This document shows positions 27,207-35,100 of a DNA stretch of 64,000 bases, piece after piece. How positions within the stretch are numbered: position 1 is the stretch's first letter; each line of letters begins with the position of its first letter. The stretch spans positions 1 to 64,000 of the forward strand of contig JBHJGP010000005.1 in the NCBI GenBank assembly GCA_050331695.1. Direction: 5' to 3'. Origin of the DNA: JBHJGP01 sp050331695. GTDB lineage: Bacteria; Pseudomonadota; Alphaproteobacteria; Geminicoccales; Geminicoccaceae. The position numbers and the translations under genes were made by a program. A model generated the notes under the pieces. The model did not search any database and was not told the origin of the DNA. It saw only the letters and a list, made by a program, of their open reading frames with translations.

Positions 27207-28385
27207 ATGGATCAGGACGAGGTCAGAGGTCCGCTCGCTCTCTATCGCCAACGGCTTGAGGCGGGCGAACTCAGCCCCGATCCCGACCAGGAGCGGGCAG
27301 TCGAAGCCTTGGACCGGCTCGCGGCCCGGCTTGCCGACTACCGGCCAGCGGCGCCGTCGAAGGGATTTTTGTCACGGCTGCGCGGGCGGGCCGACGGCGC
27401 CGAAACGCCGCGCGGGCTCTACCTCTGGGGCGGGGTTGGCCGCGGCAAATCCATGGTGATGGACCTCTTCTTCGAGGCATCTTCGGTCGAGCGAAAAAGA
27501 CGGGCCCATTTTCACGAGTTCATGATCGATGTCCATGAACGACTTCATCGACGCCGACAGGAGCAGGCCAAGGAGGAGGAGCCTCTGATCCCGCTCGCGG
27601 CGGCGCTGGCCGATCAGGCCTGGCTCCTCTGCTTCGACGAGTTTCACGTAAGCAACATCGTCGATGCGATGATCCTGGGCCGCCTGTTCGATCACCTGTT
27701 CAAGAACGGTGTCGTCGTCGTGGCGACCTCCAATTGGCAACCCGAGCGCCTCTACGAAAACGGTCTGCAGCGCGACCGTTTCGAGCCGTTTATCGGTCTT
27801 TTGAAAGAGCAGGTCGATGTTGTCGCGCTGGACGGGGACCGGGATTATCGGTTGGACCGGTTGCGCGGCATGGACGTCTATCATCAGCCTTTGGGCGAGG
27901 AAGCCGAGCGGGCGTTAGCGGAGGCCTTCGCTTACCTGACCGACGGCGAGACGCCGGTGAGCGAGAGCATCGAGGTCGGGAGCCGCAAGATCACCGTGCC
28001 GAAAGCGGCCAAGCGGGTCGCCTGGTTCGCCTTCGACGATCTGTGCTCCCGGGCGCTGGGCGCGGCCGACTATCTGGCGTTGGCCCGGGCCTATCAGACG
28101 CTGATCGTTGAGAACATTCCCCGACTGACCCCGGACATGCGCAACGAGGCCAGACGGTTCATGACCCTGGTCGATGCGATCTACGAGCAAGGCATGCATC
28201 TGGTCTGTTCAGCAGCCGTGCCGCCCGCCGAGCTCTACCAGACCGGTGATGGCGCGTTCGAGTTTCAGCGCACCGCCAGCCGGCTGATCGAGATGCAATC
28301 GGCCGATTACGTCGAGAAAGCCAAGGCGAGAGCCTTGGCGCCGCGCCCGATCGAACCGTACGCGCTGACCTCGGACCTGATCTAA
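27207..28385 (+). CDS. zapE: cell division protein ZapE (AFG1-like ATPase)
   Basis: A 392-residue AFG1-family ATPase. Walker A is GGVGRGKSMVMDLFFE at about residues 74-89, the HFHEFMIDVHERLH motif follows, and Walker B is LLCFDEFHVSNIVDAMILGRLF. The arginine-rich FDDLCSRALGAADYLALA is typical of the family. In E. coli ZapE acts on the FtsZ ring. The ATG at 27207 matches the usual N-terminus (GPLALYRQRLEAG). Confidence 0.92.
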   Translation: MDQDEVRGPLALYRQRLEAGELSPDPDQERAVEALDRLAARLADYRPAAPSKGFLSRLRGRADGAETPRGLYLWGGVGRGKSMVMDLFFEASSVERKRRAHFHEFMIDVHERLHRRRQEQAKEEEPLIPLAAALADQAWLLCFDEFHVSNIVDAMILGRLFDHLFKNGVVVVATSNWQPERLYENGLQRDRFEPFIGLLKEQVDVVALDGDRDYRLDRLRGMDVYHQPLGEEAERALAEAFAYLTDGETPVSESIEVGSRKITVPKAAKRVAWFAFDDLCSRALGAADYLALARAYQTLIVENIPRLTPDMRNEARRFMTLVDAIYEQGMHLVCSAAVPPAELYQTGDGAFEFQRTASRLIEMQSADYVEKAKARALAPRPIEPYALTSDLI

Positions 28386-28390
28386 GCCGC

Positions 28391-29647
28391 TCAAAAAGCG
28401 GGCCCGGGGCCGCCATCAAGTGCCCAAAGCGGGGTCGGCTCAGGCAGGCTGGAAAGCGATGGCGTCGCCACAGGATCCAGACGCTCCGGCTCGCCGATCG
28501 CGGGCGATTTCTCGATCTCCCGAGCATCGGTCGGCCTCGTTGTCGTTGGGTCAACCCTGACCATAGCCGTCGCGCCGGAATGGCGGCTGTCCTCAGCGTG
28601 GATCTCTTCCTGGGCGTGCGCACCGTCATCGAGGCGGGCGACATGGAAGGTCATCGACAGGCGCGGCCCGGTCTTCTTCGGCTTTTTGGCGGGCCTCGCG
28701 TCTTGGACGTCTGTGTCTGCGGCCCCCTCGGTGTCGGGCGCCACTTGTTTAAGAGCGCTCGCTGCATCTTCATCCGGAACGCCGGGCGTGATCACCGCCG
28801 GCGGTTCGGCATCGGCTTCAAGCTCAAGTGTGATGGTGACCTCGTCAGCCAGGGACGCGGCCGGCTCGATGCTGACGACAGCCGCGACTTTTTCGTTGGT
28901 TTCCGGGTGTGGAACCGCCGCTGAACTGTCCACGTCCAGGCTGTCAGCTGGGACTGAGGCAACCACGGACGGGGCCGATGTCTCGCTTGCCGGTTCCTGA
29001 GCCGGAACAGGCTCCAAGGCCGTAACTTGCGGTGACCGATCCGTCGGCCCCGGCCGACCGACGCTCTCGTGCGCTGATGCAATCGCCCAATGGCGCTCCC
29101 CGGCCCGAAGCGTCGCCAGAGCCCCACCGGCGCGCTCAGCCACCACAACCTCGCCGTCGTGGACCCGGATTAGCTCCCGGTCCGGCTGGACACGAACCTC
29201 GAAGGTGGCGGCGCGCCCGCTGATCAGGTGGTCTTTGGTCGTCACCTGAAATCGCTCCTTGCGGCCAGCCTTGAGACGGTAGGTCACGACGCCGGCGGTC
29301 TGGCGAAGCTGCTGCGGGCCAACACCGAGAGCCACGGAGGTCCGGGGTCCCAAAACCAGCCGGTTGGCGCCCGTTGTCAGGATCGCTTCGCCCGCGGCAC
29401 CGGTCCGGACTGACCGGCCCGCTTGCAGGCGATAGGCATCGATGGCCGCAACCCAGACCTTCCAGTCGCCGTCCTCGTCGGATCGATAAGAGAGTGTCGT
29501 GCTCGCGGCATCGACGGACCAGAACGTCGGTTCAGGCCGGCTGCCGATTGCCGGCCCGGCCGTCCGCTCGCAGGCTCCTGTGAGCAAGGCGGCCACGGCG
29601 AGGATAACGGAACAAACCAAGGTCTGGCGGCTTCGGATCGATGGCAT
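28391..29647 (-). CDS. FecR-domain putative lipoprotein with acidic C-terminal tail
   Basis: About 418 residues. The N-terminus is a lipoprotein-like signal (SVILAVAALLTGAC; the Cys would be the lipid site). A FecR-type domain spans about residues 45-165: WVAAIDAYRLQAGRSVRTGAAGEAILTTGANRLVLGPRTSVALG and FEVRVQPDRELIRVHDGEVVV. The rest is a Pro/Ala/Glu-rich, probably disordered tail. The usual FecI sigma factor and TonB receptor partners are not adjacent, so this is not an ordinary FecR signalling gene. It converges with zapE. Confidence 0.65.
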   Translation of the reverse strand: MPSIRSRQTLVCSVILAVAALLTGACERTAGPAIGSRPEPTFWSVDAASTTLSYRSDEDGDWKVWVAAIDAYRLQAGRSVRTGAAGEAILTTGANRLVLGPRTSVALGVGPQQLRQTAGVVTYRLKAGRKERFQVTTKDHLISGRAATFEVRVQPDRELIRVHDGEVVVAERAGGALATLRAGERHWAIASAHESVGRPGPTDRSPQVTALEPVPAQEPASETSAPSVVASVPADSLDVDSSAAVPHPETNEKVAAVVSIEPAASLADEVTITLELEADAEPPAVITPGVPDEDAASALKQVAPDTEGAADTDVQDARPAKKPKKTGPRLSMTFHVARLDDGAHAQEEIHAEDSRHSGATAMVRVDPTTTRPTDAREIEKSPAIGEPERLDPVATPSLSSLPEPTPLWALDGGPGPAF

Positions 29648-29732
29648 CGACGGTTCCGGCGGTGGTAAAGATCGCTCCACCATGCCGGGAACCGGTTAAG
29701 GATGGCTTAGCGGGCAGCGGCCTCCGGACGTC

Positions 29733-31670
29733 TCAGACCGATCTCGCCTCGACGTCGCCCAACCTCGCGGTGGCGGTGATCAGATCACCCGCCTTTTCAC
29801 CGATCATCATGGCAGCCAGGGCGATGAAATAGCCCGGTGCAAATGACAACACCGATGCGTCGACGACCCGCAATCGTTTGGTGCCGTGGACCCGGAACTG
29901 GTTGTCGACCACCGCCAGTCGTTCGCTCCTTGGACCCATCTTGTTGCTGCCCCAGGCGTTCGAACCCCAAACATGCCGCCGCACGAAGCTTTTCGTCTGT
30001 GGGCCGTTGGCCAGATCCGGCCCGGGAAAGCGCTCAGCCTCAACAAATTGACCCAACCGCTGACTGGCGCGCCGAACAGCCGCGATGCCGTTGCTCAGTG
30101 CCTGGAGCGCAGGAGGGTTGCCATCGTCGAGCGCCCAGGATGTGACGTTCGGCAAGCCGGACGGATCGGCCGTGTTCAACCGGATCTCTCCTGGGCGCAA
30201 GCCACCGGCGATCGTCAATAATCGCCAGGTCATGACATCGCCGCCGATGCGGGCGCGCTCCGAGAAGCCTGGCGCATAGCCTCTGAAGTCTCCCGCGATG
30301 CACTGAACCAAAAGATCCGGCCGTTCCAAGCTCGGCGAGGAGCGGGCGATGAAGGCGGCGAGCGTACCATTGTTCGCGTAAAGACCGTCTCGGTCCGAGC
30401 GCCAACGCGCGAGGTCTTCGTCTCCGCCGGTATCCGCATCGGCTGACAGAGTGAGCTGATCTTCTCGCCTAACGGTTCCAGGCGCCAGGCTTGTCACCAC
30501 CGAGATCTCGGGAACGTCGCTCAGGTTTTTGCCGACGCCCGGAAGGTCCAGCCTGACCTCGATGCCTTTAGCGCGGAGCAAGGATGCCGGGCCGATCCCT
30601 GAGAGCATCAGCAGTTGCGGGCTGAAGAAGGCGCCGCCGGCGACGATGACCTCCCGTCGCACGACAACCTGCCGGGGCGAACCATCTTGGTTGTAAACGA
30701 CACCGATCGCGGCATTGTCCGCGTCGAACAGGATCCGCTCGGCGCGACACCGGGTTCTGACGATCAAACGGTCGCTGCAGAGACCGGCGACCTCCTGGAC
30801 GTGACGGCGGGTGTCCGAGCGCCGGCCGCCACCGACCGTCATCGGCATCAGGATGCGGCCCTCGGGAACGACCCGGACAACGCGCCAGTCATTGGGATCG
30901 ATCGCGGCGTTTTGGTGTGAGCGAAGCGAGCGGAAGCGCTGGTGCTCCCAGGTCAATTCCGAGGCCGCGGCCCGGACGATGGCGGCGATCGATGCCCGAT
31001 CGGCCACGAACGGTGACGGGTCCGCCACGGATGTCGAAAGCCAGCCGTCGAACCCGTGGCGGGTCGGATTGGACCGGGGGTCACCCGGATCCTGCGGCCG
31101 ATCGACATAGCCGCAGCGTTCCAGGCTCTGGAAATGGCGATGCATGGTCGCCGCGTCCCAGGTGCTGTCGCCGAAGGTGTTCGCTATGCCATTCCAAACT
31201 GTTGGGTCGGGGTAGAGGGCGCAAAGGCCGTGGATGGCGGTCGTGCCGCCCAAGGTCCGGCCGACGGGGTAGTGGTAGGCGCGGTCTCCCGTGCTCTGCG
31301 GCTGGGCTTCAAGAGGCGTCGCGAGCTCCGGATGCCCGGCAGCGGCCAGATGCAATGCCGGTGCCTGGTGGGCGAGGGGGCTCGCGTCACCGCCCGCTTC
31401 CAGGATCAAAACCCGAAAGCCCTCGAGGGCCAGTCGACAGGCGACCACGCCGCCACCGGCGCCGGAGCCAATGACGACATAGTCGATCGCGCCGTCGGGA
31501 TCTCTTGTCTGCTCCAAACAAGCTGGCCGGCGTGCGACCGGCGCCGGTTGGGTGATCGCGCCGGCACAGGCGCCGGTCAGCGACATGGCTCCGGCGGCGA
31601 ACCCCCATCGGCCAAGCCCGCGCCGCGATAGTTTCCGTCGTCCCAGGGGAACGGCTTTCTCGCCGGTCAT
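29733..31670 (-). CDS. exported GMC-family FAD oxidoreductase
   Basis: A 645-residue enzyme with a twin-arginine-like leader (SRRGLGRWGFAAGAMSLTGAC), which also looks like a lipoprotein signal, so the protein is probably folded before export. The FAD-binding motif is YVVIGSGAGGGVVACRLALEG (about 64-84). The C-terminal GMC segment VVDASVLSFAPGYFIALAAMMIGEKAGDL is complete. Members oxidise alcohols, sugars, sterols or cholines; the substrate is unknown. A signature FAD-linked region, GGTTAIHGLCALYP, is also present. The gene lies 47 bases downstream of an alpha/beta hydrolase on the same strand and may be co-transcribed with it. Confidence 0.8.
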   Translation of the reverse strand: MTGEKAVPLGRRKLSRRGLGRWGFAAGAMSLTGACAGAITQPAPVARRPACLEQTRDPDGAIDYVVIGSGAGGGVVACRLALEGFRVLILEAGGDASPLAHQAPALHLAAAGHPELATPLEAQPQSTGDRAYHYPVGRTLGGTTAIHGLCALYPDPTVWNGIANTFGDSTWDAATMHRHFQSLERCGYVDRPQDPGDPRSNPTRHGFDGWLSTSVADPSPFVADRASIAAIVRAAASELTWEHQRFRSLRSHQNAAIDPNDWRVVRVVPEGRILMPMTVGGGRRSDTRRHVQEVAGLCSDRLIVRTRCRAERILFDADNAAIGVVYNQDGSPRQVVVRREVIVAGGAFFSPQLLMLSGIGPASLLRAKGIEVRLDLPGVGKNLSDVPEISVVTSLAPGTVRREDQLTLSADADTGGDEDLARWRSDRDGLYANNGTLAAFIARSSPSLERPDLLVQCIAGDFRGYAPGFSERARIGGDVMTWRLLTIAGGLRPGEIRLNTADPSGLPNVTSWALDDGNPPALQALSNGIAAVRRASQRLGQFVEAERFPGPDLANGPQTKSFVRRHVWGSNAWGSNKMGPRSERLAVVDNQFRVHGTKRLRVVDASVLSFAPGYFIALAAMMIGEKAGDLITATARLGDVEARSV

Positions 31671-31717
31671 GTCAGGCGATGATGGAGAACGAAATCAGCG
31701 GGCGCTTGCGGAAAAGA

Positions 31718-32770
31718 TCAACGGCCGCGGCGGACGATCCGAAAGCTCCGCGCCGGTTCCACGACCACGCGGCCCTTGATGTCATCGAGCGGTGTTCCGG
31801 CCAAAACCTGAACGACATCGTCGACCACTTCGACGCGCTTCCGGTAATATTGGTGGCGGCCGTCCGCTGTTCCGGTATCGTCGACCTGAGCGCAGTCGAC
31901 ACAGAATATCCTCGCATTCAACCCATTCTTCACCCGCGGCCCCGCCGCGCCCAATCGCTGTGGGTTCGCCTTGGTCACGTCGCTGATCCGAAGCGCAATG
32001 TCATTCTCACTGTGATAGACATGCACCGATCGCGCGAGTTGCGGCAACAGACCAAGCTTCAAATCGCTTTCGAAGCAATCGTCATCCTCGTCCGCGGCCA
32101 TCAGAAAAGCGTGATCGAAGATCCGGGGAAGCCTGGGCCGGTCGTGAAGCTGGCTCAAGGCAAGAACGGCGTGGCGCAGGGCCCAATTGCCCATGCTGTG
32201 GGCCACCAAATGGATCCGCTGCTGACAGCGTTTCGCCTCGTCGAGACTGTCCAGGAAATCGAGCAGCGCCTTGATCGCCCGGGCCATGGCGTGGCCGGAG
32301 TTCTGAGCGTCGGTCCGGTCGCTGAAATAGCGGCGCCGGGGGAAAGTCTCGCCGTCCGACGGCCAGGAGAAGACGAAGACGTAAGGGTTTCGTTTGATCT
32401 CGGGGTTTCGAGGATCGGGAACCCGGTACTTGTCGTGGAGTTCAGCCGCCCGCTCCAGGGTACTTTCAAAGGTCGAGGCGAAGCCGGTGATCAGGGTGAT
32501 CACGTCGAGGCATTGGTCCTGCATCTGGGCGCGCAACTCTTCGAAGATGACCGGGCTGCCGAAGGTGTGGTTCTCGACGTTCGCGGCCTCCAGGTCCTCA
32601 GGCATCAGTTCTGATTTGACCAGCTGGTAGGTCCCGTCCTCGTTCTTCTTCACTTGCGCTTTGCCGACCCGAAACATTTCAGGGCCCATATCGTTGAAGC
32701 GAATTCCGTATTGCGGCTTGTTCCGGCGAATTGTGATATCGCGGTTGGTGGCAAAATAGACCGTGAACAT
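31718..32770 (-). CDS. alpha/beta hydrolase (DUF900-like)
   Basis: A 350-residue protein beginning MFTVYFATNRD, typical of DUF900 hydrolases. The nucleophile elbow is HLVAHSMGNWALRHAV at about residues 180-195, with a likely Asp in AADEDDD and a His in VHVYHSEND. The usual oxyanion sequence HGFNNTFE appears as TGFASTFE, so the His of that motif is lost. No signal peptide is visible. The substrate is unknown. Confidence 0.75.
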   Translation of the reverse strand: MFTVYFATNRDITIRRNKPQYGIRFNDMGPEMFRVGKAQVKKNEDGTYQLVKSELMPEDLEAANVENHTFGSPVIFEELRAQMQDQCLDVITLITGFASTFESTLERAAELHDKYRVPDPRNPEIKRNPYVFVFSWPSDGETFPRRRYFSDRTDAQNSGHAMARAIKALLDFLDSLDEAKRCQQRIHLVAHSMGNWALRHAVLALSQLHDRPRLPRIFDHAFLMAADEDDDCFESDLKLGLLPQLARSVHVYHSENDIALRISDVTKANPQRLGAAGPRVKNGLNARIFCVDCAQVDDTGTADGRHQYYRKRVEVVDDVVQVLAGTPLDDIKGRVVVEPARSFRIVRRGR

Positions 32771-32905
32771 GCCGCCCGACCTTTCGTTCGTTTACGTTTG
32801 GGACAAACAGATGTTTGAGCACTATAGCGCTCGGGTGAGCTCGCCCGGAAGGCTGGTATTTTGTCTGATCTGCACTGTCTGGTTGCCGGACGGTTTCAGG
32901 TTCTG

Positions 32906-33307
32906 ATGGCCTTCGCCCTTCTTCTCAATCTGCCGCTCGCTGTTTTGCTGGTCTTGGTCTGGATCGGTGGGCTCTACGGCGAGTGGGCGAAGCCGGCGAT
33001 GGTGGCCTACGCCGCCGGGTTGATCGCCTTTGTGGGCGGCATGACGGTCGTCACTGCCCACCTCGGCCCGCTTGCCACCGCATTCCTGGGGCTTGGCGTT
33101 TTGCTGATCGCTTGGCTCGCCCATTTTCTGGGTGATGGCCAGGGGCTCGTCACCGCCGCGATCGGCCTGCTGGCGGTCCTCGGGCTTCGTTGGTTGCTTC
33201 CCGCTGTGGAGGACGCCGCTTCGCCACTGTCGATCCTGCCGCTCTTGGTCCTGGCGATTATGCTCGTGAGCCTAGGCGTCGCGGCCGGACTGCTCGGGCG
33301 AAGCTGA
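32906..33307 (+). CDS. small multi-pass membrane protein of unknown function
   Basis: About 133 residues with four to five hydrophobic helices (for example AFALLLNLPLAVLLVLVWIG, VAYAAGLIAFVGGMTVV, AIGLLAVLGLRWLLP, LPLLVLAIMLVSLGVAAGLL). I do not recognise a family. ATG 32906 is used; an in-frame TTG at 32861 would add 15 residues. The 3' end overlaps idi, on the opposite strand, by 36 bases. Confidence 0.55.
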   Translation: MAFALLLNLPLAVLLVLVWIGGLYGEWAKPAMVAYAAGLIAFVGGMTVVTAHLGPLATAFLGLGVLLIAWLAHFLGDGQGLVTAAIGLLAVLGLRWLLPAVEDAASPLSILPLLVLAIMLVSLGVAAGLLGRS

Positions 33308-33898
33308 CAGCGTCAGGGGCTCTTCGACAAAGCCAACGCCCAACTCCTCGACATAGCGGCGAAGCCACACCGAATAGGTCTCGGGGTTGCTATCGAGATC
33401 CGCCGCCAGGGCCAAGGGCTCAACCCAGGCGATCGCGTCGGCCTCTTCGGGATCCGGTTCGACGGAACCGTCATGGCGGCCGACAAACAGGCTCACCAGC
33501 TCATGTTCGATCAGGTCATGGTCCAGCTTTGATCGATAGATCAGTTTGGTCACAAATTTGAGCTCGCACCGGAAACCGAGTTCTTCCTCCAGCCGGCGGA
33601 GTGCCGCCGCTTCGGTCGCCTCGCCGGGCCGGGGGTGACCACAGCAGGCATTGGCCCAAAGGCCCGCCGAATGATATTTCCCAGGAGCTCGCCGCTGCAG
33701 GAGCCATTGACCTTGACGGTCGCAGATCAGCACCGAGAAGGCCCGGTGGAGAGCGCCGTTGCGGTGCGCTTCAAGCTTGCCGGCCACGCCGATCTCCCGA
33801 TCCTGTTCGTCGACGAGCAACAGCCGTTCGCTCAAATCCGTCGCTTGGCCATGCCACGGTTGGCGGCCATCTGACCCGCCTCCCGGTTTTTCCAACAT
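33272..33898 (-). CDS. idi: isopentenyl-diphosphate delta-isomerase, type I
   Basis: A 208-residue Nudix-fold enzyme that interconverts IPP and DMAPP, the isoprenoid precursors needed for carotenoids and the bacteriochlorophyll tail. Visible motifs are LHRAFSVLICD, WANACCGHPRPGE (catalytic Cys) and the Nudix-like AALRRLEEELGF, with a later catalytic Glu in EHELVSLFVG. A GGGGGATC sequence precedes the ATG at 33898; a TTG about 20 codons in would give the commoner 185-residue form. It is divergent from bchI and shares a region with paired PpsR-type boxes. Confidence 0.92.
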   Translation of the reverse strand: MLEKPGGGSDGRQPWHGQATDLSERLLLVDEQDREIGVAGKLEAHRNGALHRAFSVLICDRQGQWLLQRRAPGKYHSAGLWANACCGHPRPGEATEAAALRRLEEELGFRCELKFVTKLIYRSKLDHDLIEHELVSLFVGRHDGSVEPDPEEADAIAWVEPLALAADLDSNPETYSVWLRRYVEELGVGFVEEPLTLSASPEQSGRDA

Positions 33899-33966
33899 GG
33901 CCGATCCCCCGCCCGTTATCCTGTCGCTTCTCTCACCGTCGACATGACGGTCAGGATGCGCCTATC

Positions 33967-34010
33967 TGTCTTCCGAAAGCGACGGTTGTAGCCGTCTGAC
34001 GAAAATTACA
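33967..34010. promoter_or_regulatory. paired degenerate PpsR/CrtJ boxes between idi and bchI
   Basis: TGTCTTCCGAAAGCGACG at 33967-33984 (TGT-N12-ACG) and CGTCTGACGAAAATTACA at 33993-34010 (CGT-N12-ACA) are each one base from TGT-N12-ACA and are separated by exactly 8 bp. That is the spacing used by CrtJ for cooperative binding at the Rhodobacter capsulatus bchC promoter. They lie 61 bases before the bchI ATG and about 70 bases before the idi start. Confidence 0.5.
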
Positions 34011-34071
34011 AAAGAGCGGCAAGCGGTTGGCCGAGACCCGTCAACGGCTATCCGCTGCCAGGCGGGAGCAC

Positions 34072-35100
34072 ATGGGCAGCATTTTTCCCTTTTCGGCCAT
34101 CGTCGGTCAGGACGCGATGAAACGGGCCCTCGTCATCGCTGCCATCGATTTTCGGATCGGTGGCGTTCTGGTGTTCGGCGACCGGGGCACCGGCAAGTCG
34201 ACCGCTGTCCGTGGGCTGGCGGCCGTGCTGCCGTCGATGTCGATCGTGAAAGGCTGCCGTTACAATTGCGATCCACAAGCCGAGCCGGATCTCTGCCCGG
34301 ACGATTGCCTTCTTCGCAAGCGAGCGCCCGCCCCGAAAACCGAAAAGCGGCCGGTGCCGGTGGTCGATCTGCCCCTCGGCGCCACCGAAGACAGGGTCGT
34401 TGGCGCGCTCGATCTGGAGCGGGCGCTCAGCGCCGGTGAAAAGAAGTTCGAACCCGGTCTTTTGGCCCAGGCCCATCGCGGATTTCTCTACATCGATGAG
34501 GTCAATCTCCTGGAGGATCACCTTGTCGATCTGCTCCTCGATGTCGCCGCCTCCGGGCTGAACGTGGTCGAGCGGGAGGGGTTGAGCGTCCGCCATCCCG
34601 CGCGCTTCGTCCTGATCGGCAGCGGCAATCCGGAAGAAGGAGAGCTGCGGCCCCAGCTTCTCGATCGTTTTGGCCTAGCCGTCGATGTCAGCACGCCCAC
34701 GGAGCTCAAGACGCGGGTCGAGGTGATCCGCCGCCGGGATGATTTCGAGCGCGACCCGAAAAACTTTGCTGACCGGTGGAAACGGGCCGAGGGTCGGTTG
34801 CGGCGCACCATTCTGAAAGCGCGGGAAGCTGTCGATCAGGTCCAGGTTTCAGATCAAGCGCTCGAGCGGGCAGCGGGTTTGTGTCTGGCGATCGGCACCG
34901 ATGGGCTTCGCGGTGAGCTCACCCTGATCCGGGCAGCCCGTGCGCTCGCCGCATTCGAGGGCGCAGAGGCCGTCGACGACCGGCATTTACGGGAGGTTGC
35001 GCCGATGGCTCTCGGCCACCGGCTTCGGCGGGACCCCCTGGACGAGGCGGGCTCGGCGGTGCGGGTGGAACGGGCCCTGGAGCAGGTGTTCCCCGCATGA
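34072..35100 (+). CDS. bchI: magnesium chelatase subunit BchI
   Basis: About 342 residues of the AAA+ ATPase subunit that drives Mg insertion into protoporphyrin IX. Walker A is VFGDRGTGKST; the insert PLGATEDRVVGALDLERAL and Walker B FLYIDEVNLLEDHLVDLLLD follow, then the pre-sensor LRPQLLDRFGLAVDV. The ATG at 34072 (after GGGAG) starts just before the conserved PFSAIVGQDAMKRAL; the TTG at 34027 would add 15 residues. It overlaps bchD by ATGA. Confidence 0.95.
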   Translation: MGSIFPFSAIVGQDAMKRALVIAAIDFRIGGVLVFGDRGTGKSTAVRGLAAVLPSMSIVKGCRYNCDPQAEPDLCPDDCLLRKRAPAPKTEKRPVPVVDLPLGATEDRVVGALDLERALSAGEKKFEPGLLAQAHRGFLYIDEVNLLEDHLVDLLLDVAASGLNVVEREGLSVRHPARFVLIGSGNPEEGELRPQLLDRFGLAVDVSTPTELKTRVEVIRRRDDFERDPKNFADRWKRAEGRLRRTILKAREAVDQVQVSDQALERAAGLCLAIGTDGLRGELTLIRAARALAAFEGAEAVDDRHLREVAPMALGHRLRRDPLDEAGSAVRVERALEQVFPA

